A stretch of DNA of 64,000 bases from Rouxiella sp. WC2420 (lineage in GTDB: Bacteria; Pseudomonadota; Gammaproteobacteria; Enterobacterales; Enterobacteriaceae), in NCBI RefSeq assembly GCF_041200025.1, contig NZ_CP165628.1:4154001-4218000 (forward strand), given 5' to 3'. Below the pieces are notes generated by a model. That model was not told the DNA's origin. It saw nothing but the letters and a program-made list of their open reading frames with translations, and ran no database searches. Made by a program: the position numbers and the translations under genes. Shown here in pieces: positions 10,286 through 21,319 of the stretch (within the stretch, counting starts at the first letter, position 1; each line of letters opens with the position of its first letter).

Positions 10286-11503
10286 ATGACCGATAGAACA
10301 GAGCCTCAAACTCAGAGCAAGGAGAGCGCATTGAAGGGCACCGCTTATAAGGTGCTGACGGCTATTAGCGCTTCTCACCTTATTAACGACATGCTGCAGT
10401 CCCTGATTTTGGCGATCTACCCGCTGCTGCAAAAAGAGTTTACCCTCAGCTTTACGCAGATCGGCATTATTACCCTGACCTATCAAATTACGGCTTCACT
10501 ATTACAGCCACTGATTGGCCATTATACCGACAAGCATCCTAAACCTTACTCGCTCCCCGTGGGCATGGGCTTTACTCTGGCCGGTCTATTGTTGCTGGCT
10601 ATCGCACAAACCTATGGCGTAATCTTGATTGCGGCCGCGCTGGTCGGAACCGGATCCTCAGTGTTCCACCCTGAGTCCTCACGCGTTGCACGAATGGCCT
10701 CCGGTGGTCGTCATGGATTAGCCCAATCCCTGTTCCAGGTTGGCGGCAACTTTGGTAGCGCGCTGGGCCCACTGCTTGCCGCGATTATTATTGCTCCTTA
10801 TGGCAAAGGCAATGTCGCCTGGTTTGCTCTGGCTGCACTGCTGGGTATGGTTGTGCTATTGCAAGTCAGCCGCTGGTATAGCCATCAGCAGCAGTTGGCA
10901 AAAAAACGCGGCCCGGCCACAATAGCAGTGAGTCAACTGCCGAAACGCACCGTCATGCTTTCGTTAGGTATTTTGTTGATGCTGGTATTCTCTAAATATT
11001 TTTATCTGACCAGCCTGAGCAGCTATTACACTTTCTACCTGATCCACAAATTTGGCGTGTCGATTCAGAACGCACAGTTCCATCTGTTTGCCTTCCTGCT
11101 GGCTGTAGCGGCAGGCACAATTCTTGGCGGGCCGATTGGCGACAAGATTGGGCGTAAATATGTTATCTGGGTATCAATCCTCGGCGTCGCGCCTTTTACC
11201 CTATTACTGCCACATGCCAATCTGTTTTGGACCAGTACGCTAAGCATCGTCATCGGCTTAATTCTGGCCTCGGCATTTTCCGCAATTCTGGTTTATGCGC
11301 AGGAACTGATCCCGGGAAAAGTCGGCATGGTTTCTGGTTTGTTCTTTGGACTTGCCTTTGGCATGGGTGGATTAGGCGCAGCCATTTTGGGCTATGTTGC
11401 CGACAAAACCAGCATCGAGTTGGTTTACCAAATTTGTGCTTTCCTGCCACTGCTGGGAATATTCACGGCCTTCCTCCCAAATATCGAACATAAAGCAAAT
11501 TAA
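10286..11503 (+). CDS. fsr: Fsr, fosmidomycin-resistance-type MFS exporter
   Basis: A 405-residue, 12-helix major facilitator protein (E. coli Fsr 406). Recognisable segments are SHLINDMLQSLILAIYPLL in helix 1, the loop GHYTDKHPKPYSLPVGM and the mid-protein GDKIGRKYVIWVS. It exports fosmidomycin when over-expressed in E. coli. In E. coli ushA separates ybaK from fsr; here the two are only 38 bases apart and ushA is absent. Confidence 0.9.
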   Translation: MTDRTEPQTQSKESALKGTAYKVLTAISASHLINDMLQSLILAIYPLLQKEFTLSFTQIGIITLTYQITASLLQPLIGHYTDKHPKPYSLPVGMGFTLAGLLLLAIAQTYGVILIAAALVGTGSSVFHPESSRVARMASGGRHGLAQSLFQVGGNFGSALGPLLAAIIIAPYGKGNVAWFALAALLGMVVLLQVSRWYSHQQQLAKKRGPATIAVSQLPKRTVMLSLGILLMLVFSKYFYLTSLSSYYTFYLIHKFGVSIQNAQFHLFAFLLAVAAGTILGGPIGDKIGRKYVIWVSILGVAPFTLLLPHANLFWTSTLSIVIGLILASAFSAILVYAQELIPGKVGMVSGLFFGLAFGMGGLGAAILGYVADKTSIELVYQICAFLPLLGIFTAFLPNIEHKAN

Positions 11504-11556
11504 TTACCAAATTAAGTGCTATAGTAAAATTACTAGTGCATATACTGACTGACGGG

Positions 11557-11585
11557 TAGCCCTCTTAAATATGAGGGCTATTTCC
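11557..11585 (+). terminator. Terminator after fsr
   Basis: An 8-bp stem, TAGCCCTC (11557-11564) with GAGGGCTA (11573-11580), followed by TTTCC. It ends the ybaK-fsr unit. Confidence 0.6.
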
Positions 11586-11718
11586 TATCTGGACTCAGCG
11601 TAAAAAAGAAATTACGCTAAATTATCAGTCCAAAGTTTAGATACTTTTCCATACGACATCTATTTAAAAATATAAATTAGTTTTAATAGATTGATTTTTT
11701 TAGTTAGGAGAAGATCAC

Positions 11719-13284
11719 TTGAGATTATTACCCGTCATTGCTTTATATTTTCTTTGTATATACATGTCATGGATGCCATTGTTTCACTCAATTTCCTGGA
11801 TATCATGGGATTTAGGCGCTCATATACCAAGAACATTATCTACCGTTGGAGAACTCAGGCAGGGGCAGTTCCCACCTTATTTTGATTTCAATTATCATCA
11901 CTACCCTGGCTATTCATGGAATATATTTTATCCGCCACTTGCTAACTTTATCATGTCATTCTTTCAATATATTCAAGACAACTTAAACAATACACTCAAA
12001 CTTACATCATTAGTAATTTTAATGTTTTCAACTCTAATTTCATTTTTTTCCTTTAATAGTTTAGGCATTACCCGAGATAAATCACTCTCCTTGTCATTGA
12101 TGTTCTCATGCTCAATATACATGGTTGATAATATTTTTATCCGAGGAGCGATACCTGAATCTTTAGCTATTTGTTTCGCACCACTATTCATCAGCAGTTT
12201 ACTCAAAAGAACAGAACCCAAGTCTTTCCTCGTAATGGGGGTAGCCAGTGCCGGCATTCTCTTGTCAAACATACCATCATTCATAGCTTGCGCTATAGTA
12301 GCGCTGGTCTTCGCAGCTTTTAGAAAAGAGTCCATCCCATTCTTTATTAAAGGTTTTACTGTCTGTTTTTTACTAAGCGCATTCTACATTCTGCCACTAT
12401 TTTATTCTTTGCATGGGCAGAGCTTTAACTTGATTAGCTTTAATTTTTTTCCAAAAATGAGCGAAAAAAGCTTAAGTCTTTACGATCTCGTCTCGGGTGA
12501 AAAAATAAAAACAGGCAGTTTAAGGGACATGTCTTTAGGTGTTGGCTGGCCTATTTTCTTGCTGCTATTACTGGCGCTATACAATAACTTTAAAAAATTA
12601 AATTTTCTTATCCTATTGGTTTTAACATTTATAGTCGTTAGCGGAGCTAACTATTCATTTTTGCCAAAATTTCTGCAAGAATTAAGTCTGCTACAGTTTG
12701 CCTGGAGACTCGTGCCTTATTTGCTGTTACTTGTTTTGGTTCAGATAGCCGAAAGCAGTAAAGTAACCAATAAACATCTTTTAGCATGCCTGTTTTTGAC
12801 CAGCCTAATGACTACCTGGATGTCAGTCGAAAAAACCAGCTCGTATAACATAACTAAAGACAATTATGGCTCGACTATTTTTAGTGATTACGCTTTAACT
12901 AGCGCCAAAAAAATTGTTTTACCGGAAGGTAAAATAATTTGCCTAGATAGCCAAAACAGTGAAACACAGATCGATTTCACAGAAAAAAGAAACACCCACG
13001 GCATGCCCGTGTTTGAATTTAACAGTAAAATTGATGGAAAATGCATTATCCCGGTTATGGCCTACAACTCCGTGACCCTTGATGGTAAGAGAAATATCAT
13101 TGATGGTTATCTTTATTATAATGCGTTAAAAGGCGACAATCGGGTTGAAGTTAAAAGAACAGCCGCATTCGAATTATTGTATGGTCTGGGAGCATTTCTG
13201 AGTTTTATATCTTTCGTTTTCATTATGTATAAAATTTTCATAATTAAACGGAATACCGTGTTTTATAAGCCATTTAAAAGCTAA
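11719..13284 (+). CDS. Multi-pass membrane protein resembling the PTPS-related / glycosyltransferase-like family
   Basis: A 521-residue, strongly hydrophobic protein with about ten membrane segments and a C-terminal soluble part (about residues 395-490) before a last helix. The start is TTG 11719, with AGGAGAAG five bases upstream. The N-terminal pattern, an acidic Asp (WDLGAHIPR) followed by RQGQFPPYFDFNYHHYPGY and FYPPL, resembles bacterial PTPS-related and YfhO-like membrane proteins, often envelope glycan enzymes. Base composition is AT-rich compared with fsr and ybaL on either side, suggesting horizontal gain. It stands alone between fsr and ybaL, where E. coli has no gene. The substrate is unknown. 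Confidence 0.65.
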   Translation: MRLLPVIALYFLCIYMSWMPLFHSISWISWDLGAHIPRTLSTVGELRQGQFPPYFDFNYHHYPGYSWNIFYPPLANFIMSFFQYIQDNLNNTLKLTSLVILMFSTLISFFSFNSLGITRDKSLSLSLMFSCSIYMVDNIFIRGAIPESLAICFAPLFISSLLKRTEPKSFLVMGVASAGILLSNIPSFIACAIVALVFAAFRKESIPFFIKGFTVCFLLSAFYILPLFYSLHGQSFNLISFNFFPKMSEKSLSLYDLVSGEKIKTGSLRDMSLGVGWPIFLLLLLALYNNFKKLNFLILLVLTFIVVSGANYSFLPKFLQELSLLQFAWRLVPYLLLLVLVQIAESSKVTNKHLLACLFLTSLMTTWMSVEKTSSYNITKDNYGSTIFSDYALTSAKKIVLPEGKIICLDSQNSETQIDFTEKRNTHGMPVFEFNSKIDGKCIIPVMAYNSVTLDGKRNIIDGYLYYNALKGDNRVEVKRTAAFELLYGLGAFLSFISFVFIMYKIFIIKRNTVFYKPFKS

Positions 13285-13436
13285 TGCAACATTAATGAAC
13301 GCTTCATCGGTTAACCCTCTCTTTTGTCGCATTTATGCCAATAAAATAAACATTTTCTTACACATTGGCTAGTTAATAACTTAAACTCAGTTCTACCAGG
13401 TTTACGCTGTTGCGTGCATAACGAGAGGGAATCTTG

Positions 13437-15119
13437 ATGCATAATTCTACCCCCCTGATTACCACCATCGTAGGCGGACTCGTTCTCGCCTTTTTGCTGG
13501 GCATGCTGGCGAATCGTTTGCGTATTTCGCCGCTGGTCGGTTATCTTGCCGCTGGCGTGTTGGCTGGCCCTTTCACCCCCGGATTCGTTGCCGATACCTC
13601 ACTGGCTCCCGAGCTGGCAGAGATTGGTATCATTTTGCTGATGTTCGGTGTGGGGCTGCATTTTTCTCTGAAAGATTTATTGGCGGTTAAATCGATTGCC
13701 ATTCCGGGAGCCATTTTACAGATTACCGTGGCTACCATACTCGGTATGGGGCTTTCGCATTTAATGGGCTGGAACCTGACCAGCGGGCTGGTGTTCGGGT
13801 TAAGTCTTTCGACCGCCAGCACCGTGGTCTTGCTACGCGCGCTAGAAGAACGGCAGTTAATTGATAGTCAACGAGGGCAAATCGCCATCGGCTGGCTGAT
13901 TGTCGAAGACCTGGCAATGGTGTTAACGCTGGTTCTGCTGCCTGCTATCAGCAATATGATGGGTAGTCAGGAAGTTAGCGCAGGAAATTTGCTCACTGAG
14001 TTAGCTATCACCCTGGGTAAAGTTATCGCCTTCATTATATTGATGATTGTGGTCGGTCGCCGTTTAGTCCCGTGGATTCTGGCAAAGTCAGCCGCCACAG
14101 GTTCACGCGAGTTATTCACTTTGGCGGTGCTGGCTCTGGCTCTTGGCATAGCTTTTGGAGCGGTAGAGTTTTTCGATGCCTCATTTGCACTGGGGGCTTT
14201 CTTTGCAGGAATGGTGCTTAACGGCTCGGAGCTTAGCCAGCGTGCGGCGCACGATACTCTGCCGTTGCGCGATGCATTTGCCGTACTGTTTTTTGTGTCG
14301 GTCGGCATGTTGTTTGACCCAATGATTCTGATTCATGAGCCGCTTGCCGTCCTGGCAACTCTGGCGATTATTCTGTTTGGAAAATCTGCCGCCGCCTTCG
14401 CACTGGTCAGAATGTTTGGCCACTCGCAGCGCACTGCGTTAACAATCTCCGTCAGTCTGGCACAAATCGGCGAGTTCGCGTTTATTCTGGCAGGACTCGG
14501 GATTTCTCTCGGCATGCTCTCCGAACACGCGCGTAATTTGGTACTCGCAGGGTCTATCTTGTCGATCATGCTGAATCCACTGCTTTTTTCTCTGCTGGAA
14601 AGTTACCTAATCAAGACCGAGATTATTGAAGATCAGAGCCTGGAGGAGGTAATTGAAGACGAGGCCCAGACACAGGTTACGTTTTGCGATCACGTTTTAA
14701 TTGTTGGCTATGGACGAGTGGGAAGCCTGCTCGGCGCCAAGCTTATTGAGCAAGGTGTTCCGCTAGTGGTGATTGAAAACTCTCGGCCAAGGGTTGAAGC
14801 CCTGCGTGAGCAAGGCATCAGTGCGGTATTGGGCAACGCGGCGAATCAAGAAATCATGGAACTGGCAGGCCTCGACTGCGCGCGCTGGCTGCTGCTGACC
14901 ATTCCAAACGGCTACGAATCTGGTGAAATCATCGCCTCCGCTCGTGCCAAGCGCCCCACCATCGAGATTATTGCCCGCGCCCACTATGATGATGAAGTTT
15001 CCTACATCATGGCTCGCGGCGCAGATAAAGTCGTGATGGGCGAGCGCGAAATCGCCAACAATATGCTCAACTCAATTAACTTAGGGAGAGATATTTCCAC
15101 TAATCCTTGGGCCGAATAA
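13437..15119 (+). CDS. ybaL: YbaL, CPA2-type cation/proton antiporter with RCK domain
   Basis: A 560-residue protein (E. coli YbaL 558). Residues about 5-395 form a 12-13 helix Na+/H+ exchanger domain of the KefB/KefC family; about 415-530 form a TrkA-N (RCK) nucleotide-binding domain starting VLIVGYGRVGSLLG. It probably exports K+ or Na+ against protons under nucleotide control. ATG 13437 is preferred over TTG 13434 because GAGAGGGA lies at the right distance. The C-terminus abuts the repeat array that starts 31 bases downstream. Confidence 0.92.
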   Translation: MHNSTPLITTIVGGLVLAFLLGMLANRLRISPLVGYLAAGVLAGPFTPGFVADTSLAPELAEIGIILLMFGVGLHFSLKDLLAVKSIAIPGAILQITVATILGMGLSHLMGWNLTSGLVFGLSLSTASTVVLLRALEERQLIDSQRGQIAIGWLIVEDLAMVLTLVLLPAISNMMGSQEVSAGNLLTELAITLGKVIAFIILMIVVGRRLVPWILAKSAATGSRELFTLAVLALALGIAFGAVEFFDASFALGAFFAGMVLNGSELSQRAAHDTLPLRDAFAVLFFVSVGMLFDPMILIHEPLAVLATLAIILFGKSAAAFALVRMFGHSQRTALTISVSLAQIGEFAFILAGLGISLGMLSEHARNLVLAGSILSIMLNPLLFSLLESYLIKTEIIEDQSLEEVIEDEAQTQVTFCDHVLIVGYGRVGSLLGAKLIEQGVPLVVIENSRPRVEALREQGISAVLGNAANQEIMELAGLDCARWLLLTIPNGYESGEIIASARAKRPTIEIIARAHYDDEVSYIMARGADKVVMGEREIANNMLNSINLGRDISTNPWAE

Positions 15120-15150
15120 CGCCGTTACGGTGTGCAGGGGCAAATTAAAC

Positions 15151-16190
15151 GTAATCCTCTAAACCATGCGCATCGTAGCAAGGCGGCAATCGAGCAAATG
15201 CCGATGAGCTGACACCAGTCAGTGATTCGGGTGAGCGATAGAAACTAGCGCAGCTAAGGTGCACAGGGCGACACGCAAACCTAATCCTCTAAGCCATGTG
15301 TATCTTGGCAAGGCGGCAATTGAGCAAATCCCGATGAGCTGACATAAGTCAGTGATTCGGGTGAGCGATAGAAACTAGCGCAGCTAAGGTGCACAGGGCG
15401 ACACGCAAACCTAATCCTCTAAGCCATGTGTATCTTGGCAAGGCGGCAATTGAGCAAATCCCGATGAGCTGACATAAGTCAGTGATTCGGGTGAGCGAAA
15501 GAAGCCAACGCAGCTAAGGTGCACAGGGCGACACGCAAACCTAATCCTCTAAGCCATGTGTATCTTGGCAAGGCGGCAATTGAGCAAATCCCGATGAGCT
15601 GACATAAGTCAGTGATTCGGGTGAGCGATAGAAACTAGCGCAGCTAAGGTGCACAGGGCGACACGCAAACCTAATCCTCTAAGCCATGTGTATCTTGGCA
15701 AGGCGGCAATTGAGCAAATCCCGATGAGCTGACATAAGTCAGTGATTCGGGTGAGCGAAAGAAGCCAACGCAGCTAAGGTGCACAGGGCGACACGCAAAC
15801 CTAATCCTCTAAGCCATGTGTATCTTGGCAAGGCGGCAATTGAGCAAATCCCGATGAGCTGACATAAGTCAGTGATTCGGGTGAGCGAAAGAAGCCAACG
15901 CAGCTAAGGTGCACAGGGCGACACGCAAACCTAATCCTCTAAGCCATGTGTATCTTAGCAAGGCGGCAATTGAGCAAATACCGATGAGCTGACATAAGTC
16001 AGTGATTCGGGTGAGCGATAGAAACTAGCGCAGCTAAGGTGCACAGGGCGACACGCAAACCTAATCCTCTAAGCCATGTGTATCTTGGCAAGGCGGCAAT
16101 CGAGCAAATCCCGATGAGCTGACATAAGTCAGTGATTCGGGTGAGCGAAAGAAGCCAACGCAGCTAAGGTGCACAGGGCGACGAGGATTT
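15151..16190. repeat. Eight tandem 130-bp repeats between ybaL and gsk
   Basis: Unit starts are at 15151, 15281, 15411, 15541, 15671, 15801, 15931 and 16061, exactly 130 bp apart; most units are over 95% alike and the first is the most divergent. Each has a palindromic core, CCCGA...CTGACATAAGTCAG...TCGGG, that can fold into a two-part stem, and ends GCACAGGGCGAC. Two variants differ at one block (GATAGAAACTAG or GAAAGAAGCCAA), in the order A A B A B B A B. No long ORF, and no spacers as in CRISPR. The array ends directly at the stop codon of gsk. The core is shared with the repeats at 25735 and 28931. Confidence 0.95.
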
Positions 16191-17504
16191 TTAGTATTCC
16201 CAGTAGGATTCTTCGAGACTGTCCTCTCGCTCCGGCAGGCCTCGCATTAGTCGCGGGGAATGCTGGTTCAATACTTGATAACTGACTCGATTAGCATATT
16301 TGCAGACCTGCGCCAGCGAAGAATAAGTAAGATATTCAAGGGCATGCTTGCTGGAGTTTGGCACTGAGGAACGGTGAAAACCATTGGCTGCAATATCGTG
16401 TAGCAGTGCGGAAAGCGCGCCGTCCCCCGCCCCGTTGGTATTCATTATTTTCTCGGGACCGCCCATATAAGGAGCGATGTGAGAGAAAATGCGCAGAGGT
16501 TGGGTGCAGTTCTCACGGCGCATCGCGCGGCTGAATTCATATTGATTGAACTCGGCAATCGCGCCGGGCAGCAACGGATGGTTGGTGGCTCGTTTGTTGG
16601 CTTCCTCGGTATAGCTGCCCATGTAGAGGCCACTCGGTCCCGCAGTACATAACACCAGATCGGCCCATTCCAGCGCCTGATTAGTCGCCATCAAAGGATC
16701 GCTGAGGCCGGTAAGGGCAAAGGCCTCGTCCTCATTCATTGCCAGAATAGTCACGTTTTCACGGATAAAATCGCGCCATGCCTGCGGATCTTCGGCGATC
16801 ACGTACTGTGTACCGAGGGTTAATACCACTGGCACGTTATATTTTTTGGCATAAGCGATCGCCTGACGGGTTGCATCGGGCATCGGATCTTCGGCTTCCC
16901 CACGCAGCAGGTAAGAAGTCAGTACCAGCGCCGAAGCTCCGGCTATCACCTCTTCGGGAATACTTTCTGCCCGCAGCTGGTTCATCTGTCCGGGGCTGAT
17001 GGCAAAAGTGCGCTCGCCGCTTTCGTTAATTAGCGTAAAACAGCGGCCAATCGCGCCATCTACACCCTGTAGATAATCCAGATCGGTGCGGCTGGAGGTA
17101 TTACACAGATAGCGATAGGCATAGCTGCCAATTTTAATGTTGCTACACATTACGCCGAGCAGCACCGAACGGTCATCGGCCAACACTGAATAGTTGTGCA
17201 GAGTATTGCCGATAGTGCCTCCGGCAAACTCGTGAGTAATCAACGTCTGACTGGTTAATTCTTGATAAAGCAGCTCGGCCCGCTCGTCGTCAATCAGGCT
17301 CGACTGCCCGGCGACCAGTCCATAACGAGCGATAACCTCGTCATCTACCTTGGCCTCGATATCCACCAAAGTCTGATCAATCCCGACAATATAAGAGGCG
17401 CTCGCATCAGGCTGTGCGTTAAGCAGCATTGAATCACGCAGCAATGGATCGCGCGCGCTTACGGGAAAATAGTGTTTTGACTTACGTTTACCGGGAAATT
17501 TCAT
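16191..17504 (-). CDS. gsk: Gsk, inosine-guanosine kinase
   Basis: A 437-residue ribokinase (PfkB)-family protein; E. coli Gsk has 434 and aligns throughout. The start is MKFPGKRKSKHYFPVSA at 17504; the open frame extends 14 codons further but those residues do not match the family. The C-terminal PfkB signature NTNGAGDGALSALL holds the catalytic Asp. It phosphorylates guanosine and inosine for purine salvage, as apt does for adenine. The ribosome-binding site is weak. Its stop codon touches the tandem repeat array. Confidence 0.94.
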   Translation of the reverse strand: MKFPGKRKSKHYFPVSARDPLLRDSMLLNAQPDASASYIVGIDQTLVDIEAKVDDEVIARYGLVAGQSSLIDDERAELLYQELTSQTLITHEFAGGTIGNTLHNYSVLADDRSVLLGVMCSNIKIGSYAYRYLCNTSSRTDLDYLQGVDGAIGRCFTLINESGERTFAISPGQMNQLRAESIPEEVIAGASALVLTSYLLRGEAEDPMPDATRQAIAYAKKYNVPVVLTLGTQYVIAEDPQAWRDFIRENVTILAMNEDEAFALTGLSDPLMATNQALEWADLVLCTAGPSGLYMGSYTEEANKRATNHPLLPGAIAEFNQYEFSRAMRRENCTQPLRIFSHIAPYMGGPEKIMNTNGAGDGALSALLHDIAANGFHRSSVPNSSKHALEYLTYSSLAQVCKYANRVSYQVLNQHSPRLMRGLPEREDSLEESYWEY

Positions 17505-17621
17505 GGGATTTGGTTTAGGCAGTGAAACATGCGGGGATGTTATCACAGGAGAACAATTGATATAGGGCAGTTATTATTTTGGCTGGCGACCGGCACCAGC
17601 CAATACAGGGGTCTTGCGGTA

Positions 17622-18584
17622 TTAGAAGTGTTGCGACACCAGCTGTTGCAGCATATCGATGTGATCGTCGCGATCGTTTAATGCTTCGATGTATTCAAAC
17701 TTCTCACCACCTGCGTGAAGGAATAGTTCACGGTTTTCTCCGTTTATTTCCTCGATGGTTTCCAGGCAATCGGCAGAGAAGCCCGGGCACACAATCTGAA
17801 TATGTTTCACGCCCTGGCCCGGCAGGCTCTCCATGGTGGCATCGGTGTATGGCGTCAGCCAAGGCTCACGACCAAAACGCGACTGGAAGGTCAACATGAT
17901 TTTACCGGGAGCCAGTTGCAGCGCGGTAGTCAGGGCCTGAGTGGTAGCCTGGCAACGCTGCTGATAGTCATCACCCAGTGCGACGAAACGTTTTGGAATG
18001 CCGTGGAAAGACAGGACCAGTCTATCCGGCTCGCCGTGTTTGGCGAAAGATTCCAGAATGCTGGCCTTAAGTGCCGAAATATAGGCCGGATGTTCGGCGT
18101 AATCGCGGATAAAGCTTACCGATGGCAAACGGCGCTGTTCTTTCAATACGCGCGCGACGCCGTCAAACACTGAAGCGCTGGTCGAGCAGGAATACTGTGG
18201 ATACATCGGCAGAACGACCATTTTGGTCACACCCTGTTCCAACAGGCGACCAATGCCGTCTTCCAGGCTGGGTTTACCGTAACTCATCGCCAGTTCGACC
18301 GGTGTGTCAGGGAAACGCGCGGCGAGTGCTTTTTGCTGACGCAGGCTGTAAACCATCAAAGGTGAGCCTTCATCCATCCACACGGATTTATAAAGCTTGG
18401 CCACGCGAGGGGAGCGGAAAGGCAGGATCACGCCTTGCAAAATAGGCCACCAGATCAGCCGATTGGTATCAACCACGCGAATATCACTTAAAAACTCAGC
18501 CAGAAAACGTTTTACCGCCGCCGTGGTTGGAGCCTCCGGTGTTCCCAGGTTAACCAGTAACACACCGAATTTCGTCTGCATCAT
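17622..18584 (-). CDS. hemH: HemH, ferrochelatase
   Basis: A 320-residue protein, the same length as E. coli HemH. Family segments are [15 protein letters not shown] at the start and LSFHGIPKR, containing the active-site His. It inserts Fe(II) into protoporphyrin IX, the last step of haem synthesis. ATG 18584 (MMQTKFG) has AGGGA seven bases upstream; the longer open frame to 18629 lacks support. It lies downstream of adk on the same strand with a 214-base gap. Confidence 0.96.
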   Translation of the reverse strand: MMQTKFGVLLVNLGTPEAPTTAAVKRFLAEFLSDIRVVDTNRLIWWPILQGVILPFRSPRVAKLYKSVWMDEGSPLMVYSLRQQKALAARFPDTPVELAMSYGKPSLEDGIGRLLEQGVTKMVVLPMYPQYSCSTSASVFDGVARVLKEQRRLPSVSFIRDYAEHPAYISALKASILESFAKHGEPDRLVLSFHGIPKRFVALGDDYQQRCQATTQALTTALQLAPGKIMLTFQSRFGREPWLTPYTDATMESLPGQGVKHIQIVCPGFSADCLETIEEINGENRELFLHAGGEKFEYIEALNDRDDHIDMLQQLVSQHF

Positions 18585-18798
18585 GCTGAATTCCCTAAAT
18601 AATATTACTAATTTTTTAACACAGGGCAAATGACCTGTCTGAATGCGCCCTTATTGTAACCAAACTCAGGCAAATCGGAACCGATAACAGCAAATGGGAT
18701 TAACAATCAATGCGATTTATGAGGGGGAAACGGGGGAATTGCAGGTAAAACCAAGGCGACCGAAGCCGCCCTGATAACGTTAATTCACTTCACGGCAG

Positions 18799-19542
<744 letters not shown>

Positions 19543-19556
19543 CTATTTAAGAATAA

Positions 19557-20444
19557 CTACAAAGCGATGGCTGCCTGTTTTTTCGCCTGCAAGGTTTGTG
19601 AGACAACAGCAACAATGATGATACAGCCGCCAATCACTGCATTTGCAGTGGGAGCTTCATGCAAGAACAGATAGATCCACAGCGGGGCCAGCGCCGTTTC
19701 CAGCAATAAAAACAGGCCTGCGTTGGCCGGTGCAACGTAGCGAGTTGACAAGGAAATCAGTCCCATTGCCAACGGCATAATCATCGCCCCTTCAATAACC
19801 AGCCACAACCACTGCTGCGCGTGCAGCTCGCTAAGCGTTGAAACCATCCCCGCCCCAGCGAACATCGGCACAATCACTGACGCCAGCACGCCGCCCAACG
19901 ATGGCAAAGCCAGAGTTCCGTTTTCGACCCGTGAGGCGAAGATAAAGGCCAATGCCATGAATACCGCGGTTGCCAATGCGAAGTAGTTCGCTGTTCCATC
20001 AACGCCCGCCTGTCGCCCTGACATGACAATCACCACGCCGAGCATGCCAATCACTGCCGCAACCATTAAAGAACGATCGATTTTAGTACTGAAAAACAGC
20101 CGTGAGATGATGGCGGAAACAAACGGCGTCGAAGAAATAATCACTAATACCGTCGCAATATTGCCGCGGTTAAGCGCATTCACAAAGCAGGCCGATGAAG
20201 CGCAAAAAAACAGCACCGACAGCAGATTTTGGCGAGTAATCCACGGTACACCCAGCACCGAACGGCTTTTCGGCACCAATAGCCAGATGGCAAAGACTAC
20301 CGCCCACATCAATAATCCACGTAAAACCACAATAAGCCAGGAGTCTTCCACCGCCATCAAACGGATAAACACCGAATCTGAACTGAGAATGACGCCACCT
20401 AGAATGCCGATCAGGTTGCCGTTAACTGCGCTTGATTTACTCAT
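19557..20444 (-). CDS. EamA/DMT-family transporter of the PP-loop module
   Basis: A 295-residue protein with ten predicted membrane helices in two EamA repeats (about residues 10-135 and 150-285), the drug/metabolite transporter fold. ATG 20444 overlaps the stop of the PLP-fold gene as ATGA, with GGAATATAAG upstream, so it is translationally coupled; an ATG four codons earlier is possible. As the last gene of a four-gene operon it most likely exports the small molecule made or modified by its neighbours. The substrate is unknown. Confidence 0.82.
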   Translation of the reverse strand: MSKSSAVNGNLIGILGGVILSSDSVFIRLMAVEDSWLIVVLRGLLMWAVVFAIWLLVPKSRSVLGVPWITRQNLLSVLFFCASSACFVNALNRGNIATVLVIISSTPFVSAIISRLFFSTKIDRSLMVAAVIGMLGVVIVMSGRQAGVDGTANYFALATAVFMALAFIFASRVENGTLALPSLGGVLASVIVPMFAGAGMVSTLSELHAQQWLWLVIEGAMIMPLAMGLISLSTRYVAPANAGLFLLLETALAPLWIYLFLHEAPTANAVIGGCIIIVAVVSQTLQAKKQAAIAL

Positions 20445-21319
20445 CTTATATTCCATAGTTTTGAAATATCTTCAAAAACGCTACCGGTACAGTTGACCGG
20501 ACGTCCATTCTGTCCGCGCGTCCAGCGGGACAGGCGAAGGGTATTACTGTGTTCAAAATAACTGCCGTTAAGCTCTTTGGTGGTCTGACGCTGCTGCTCG
20601 GTAAATGACGGCACGTGGAAGCAGCTGAAAGGCAATCCTGGTTCACCCAAAGACTGCAAATGCTGGCCGTCAGGCAACCAGATATCGATGGGATCGACAC
20701 TGGCAACGTTAAACGGCTGCCATCCTGGCGCATTAATCGTTTCCAGCGCCCTTTCCAATGGCGCTTCCGAGACCGTAGAGTGCTCGAACAAACGCAGCTC
20801 GCTTCGCAGCAGCATGCTGTAGTCTTCCGGGCGCACAGCAATAAGCGTCAGTCCAACTGCCACCGAGGCGTGCTTGTGCAGCGGAGCCAAAAACAGCGAG
20901 CCGTGTTCGATCAAGTCATCGTGCATATTGGTAGCAAAACTGTGCGACGCATCGACAACAAAACGGTTTTGCGACCTTGGCAGACTGTTCAATTGACCGG
21001 TGTAGGGATTGACGTGAGTGACAATCTGTACACCGCTGTTTTCCGTACCTTCGGCAACAAAAGGCCGAAATAGCATATCGATCGGCTCATAATGCTGATG
21101 GTTTGCCAGGCTCAAAGAAATATTCTGCTTATGTAGCAAGTGGGACAGCATCGCCAACCCGACGCTGACCGACTGGACCATAAACACATCATACTGCTCG
21201 AGACGGTAAACCTCGGTAAGCCTCTCCCTGACTGCTTCACGTAACTGGTTCACTTTCTTGTAAAAGTGTCCGCCACCGTGCTGCATCTGGAGTTGGGGTG
21301 ACAATGCTGAAGGGTCCAT
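20441..21319 (-). CDS. Fold-type-I PLP-dependent enzyme-like protein
   Basis: A 292-residue protein. HGGGHFYKKVNQLREAV (about residues 14-30) and VQSVSVGLAML resemble the N-terminal half of class-V aminotransferases. VVDASHSFA supplies the Asp expected to contact the PLP ring nitrogen, and LAPLHKHASVAVGLTL supplies a candidate Schiff-base Lys. It is short for the family (usually 350-400), with a reduced C-terminal domain. The start at ATG 21319 overlaps the NUDIX stop by one base (TAATG). Reaction and substrate are unknown; it could also be a non-catalytic relative. Confidence 0.6.
   Translation of the reverse strand: MDPSALSPQLQMQHGGGHFYKKVNQLREAVRERLTEVYRLEQYDVFMVQSVSVGLAMLSHLLHKQNISLSLANHQHYEPIDMLFRPFVAEGTENSGVQIVTHVNPYTGQLNSLPRSQNRFVVDASHSFATNMHDDLIEHGSLFLAPLHKHASVAVGLTLIAVRPEDYSMLLRSELRLFEHSTVSEAPLERALETINAPGWQPFNVASVDPIDIWLPDGQHLQSLGEPGLPFSCFHVPSFTEQQRQTTKELNGSYFEHSNTLRLSRWTRGQNGRPVNCTGSVFEDISKLWNIR

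Noticed and set aside
15151-16190. CRISPR array
   Set aside because: The units are contiguous 130-bp tandem copies with no unique spacers, and there are no cas genes nearby.
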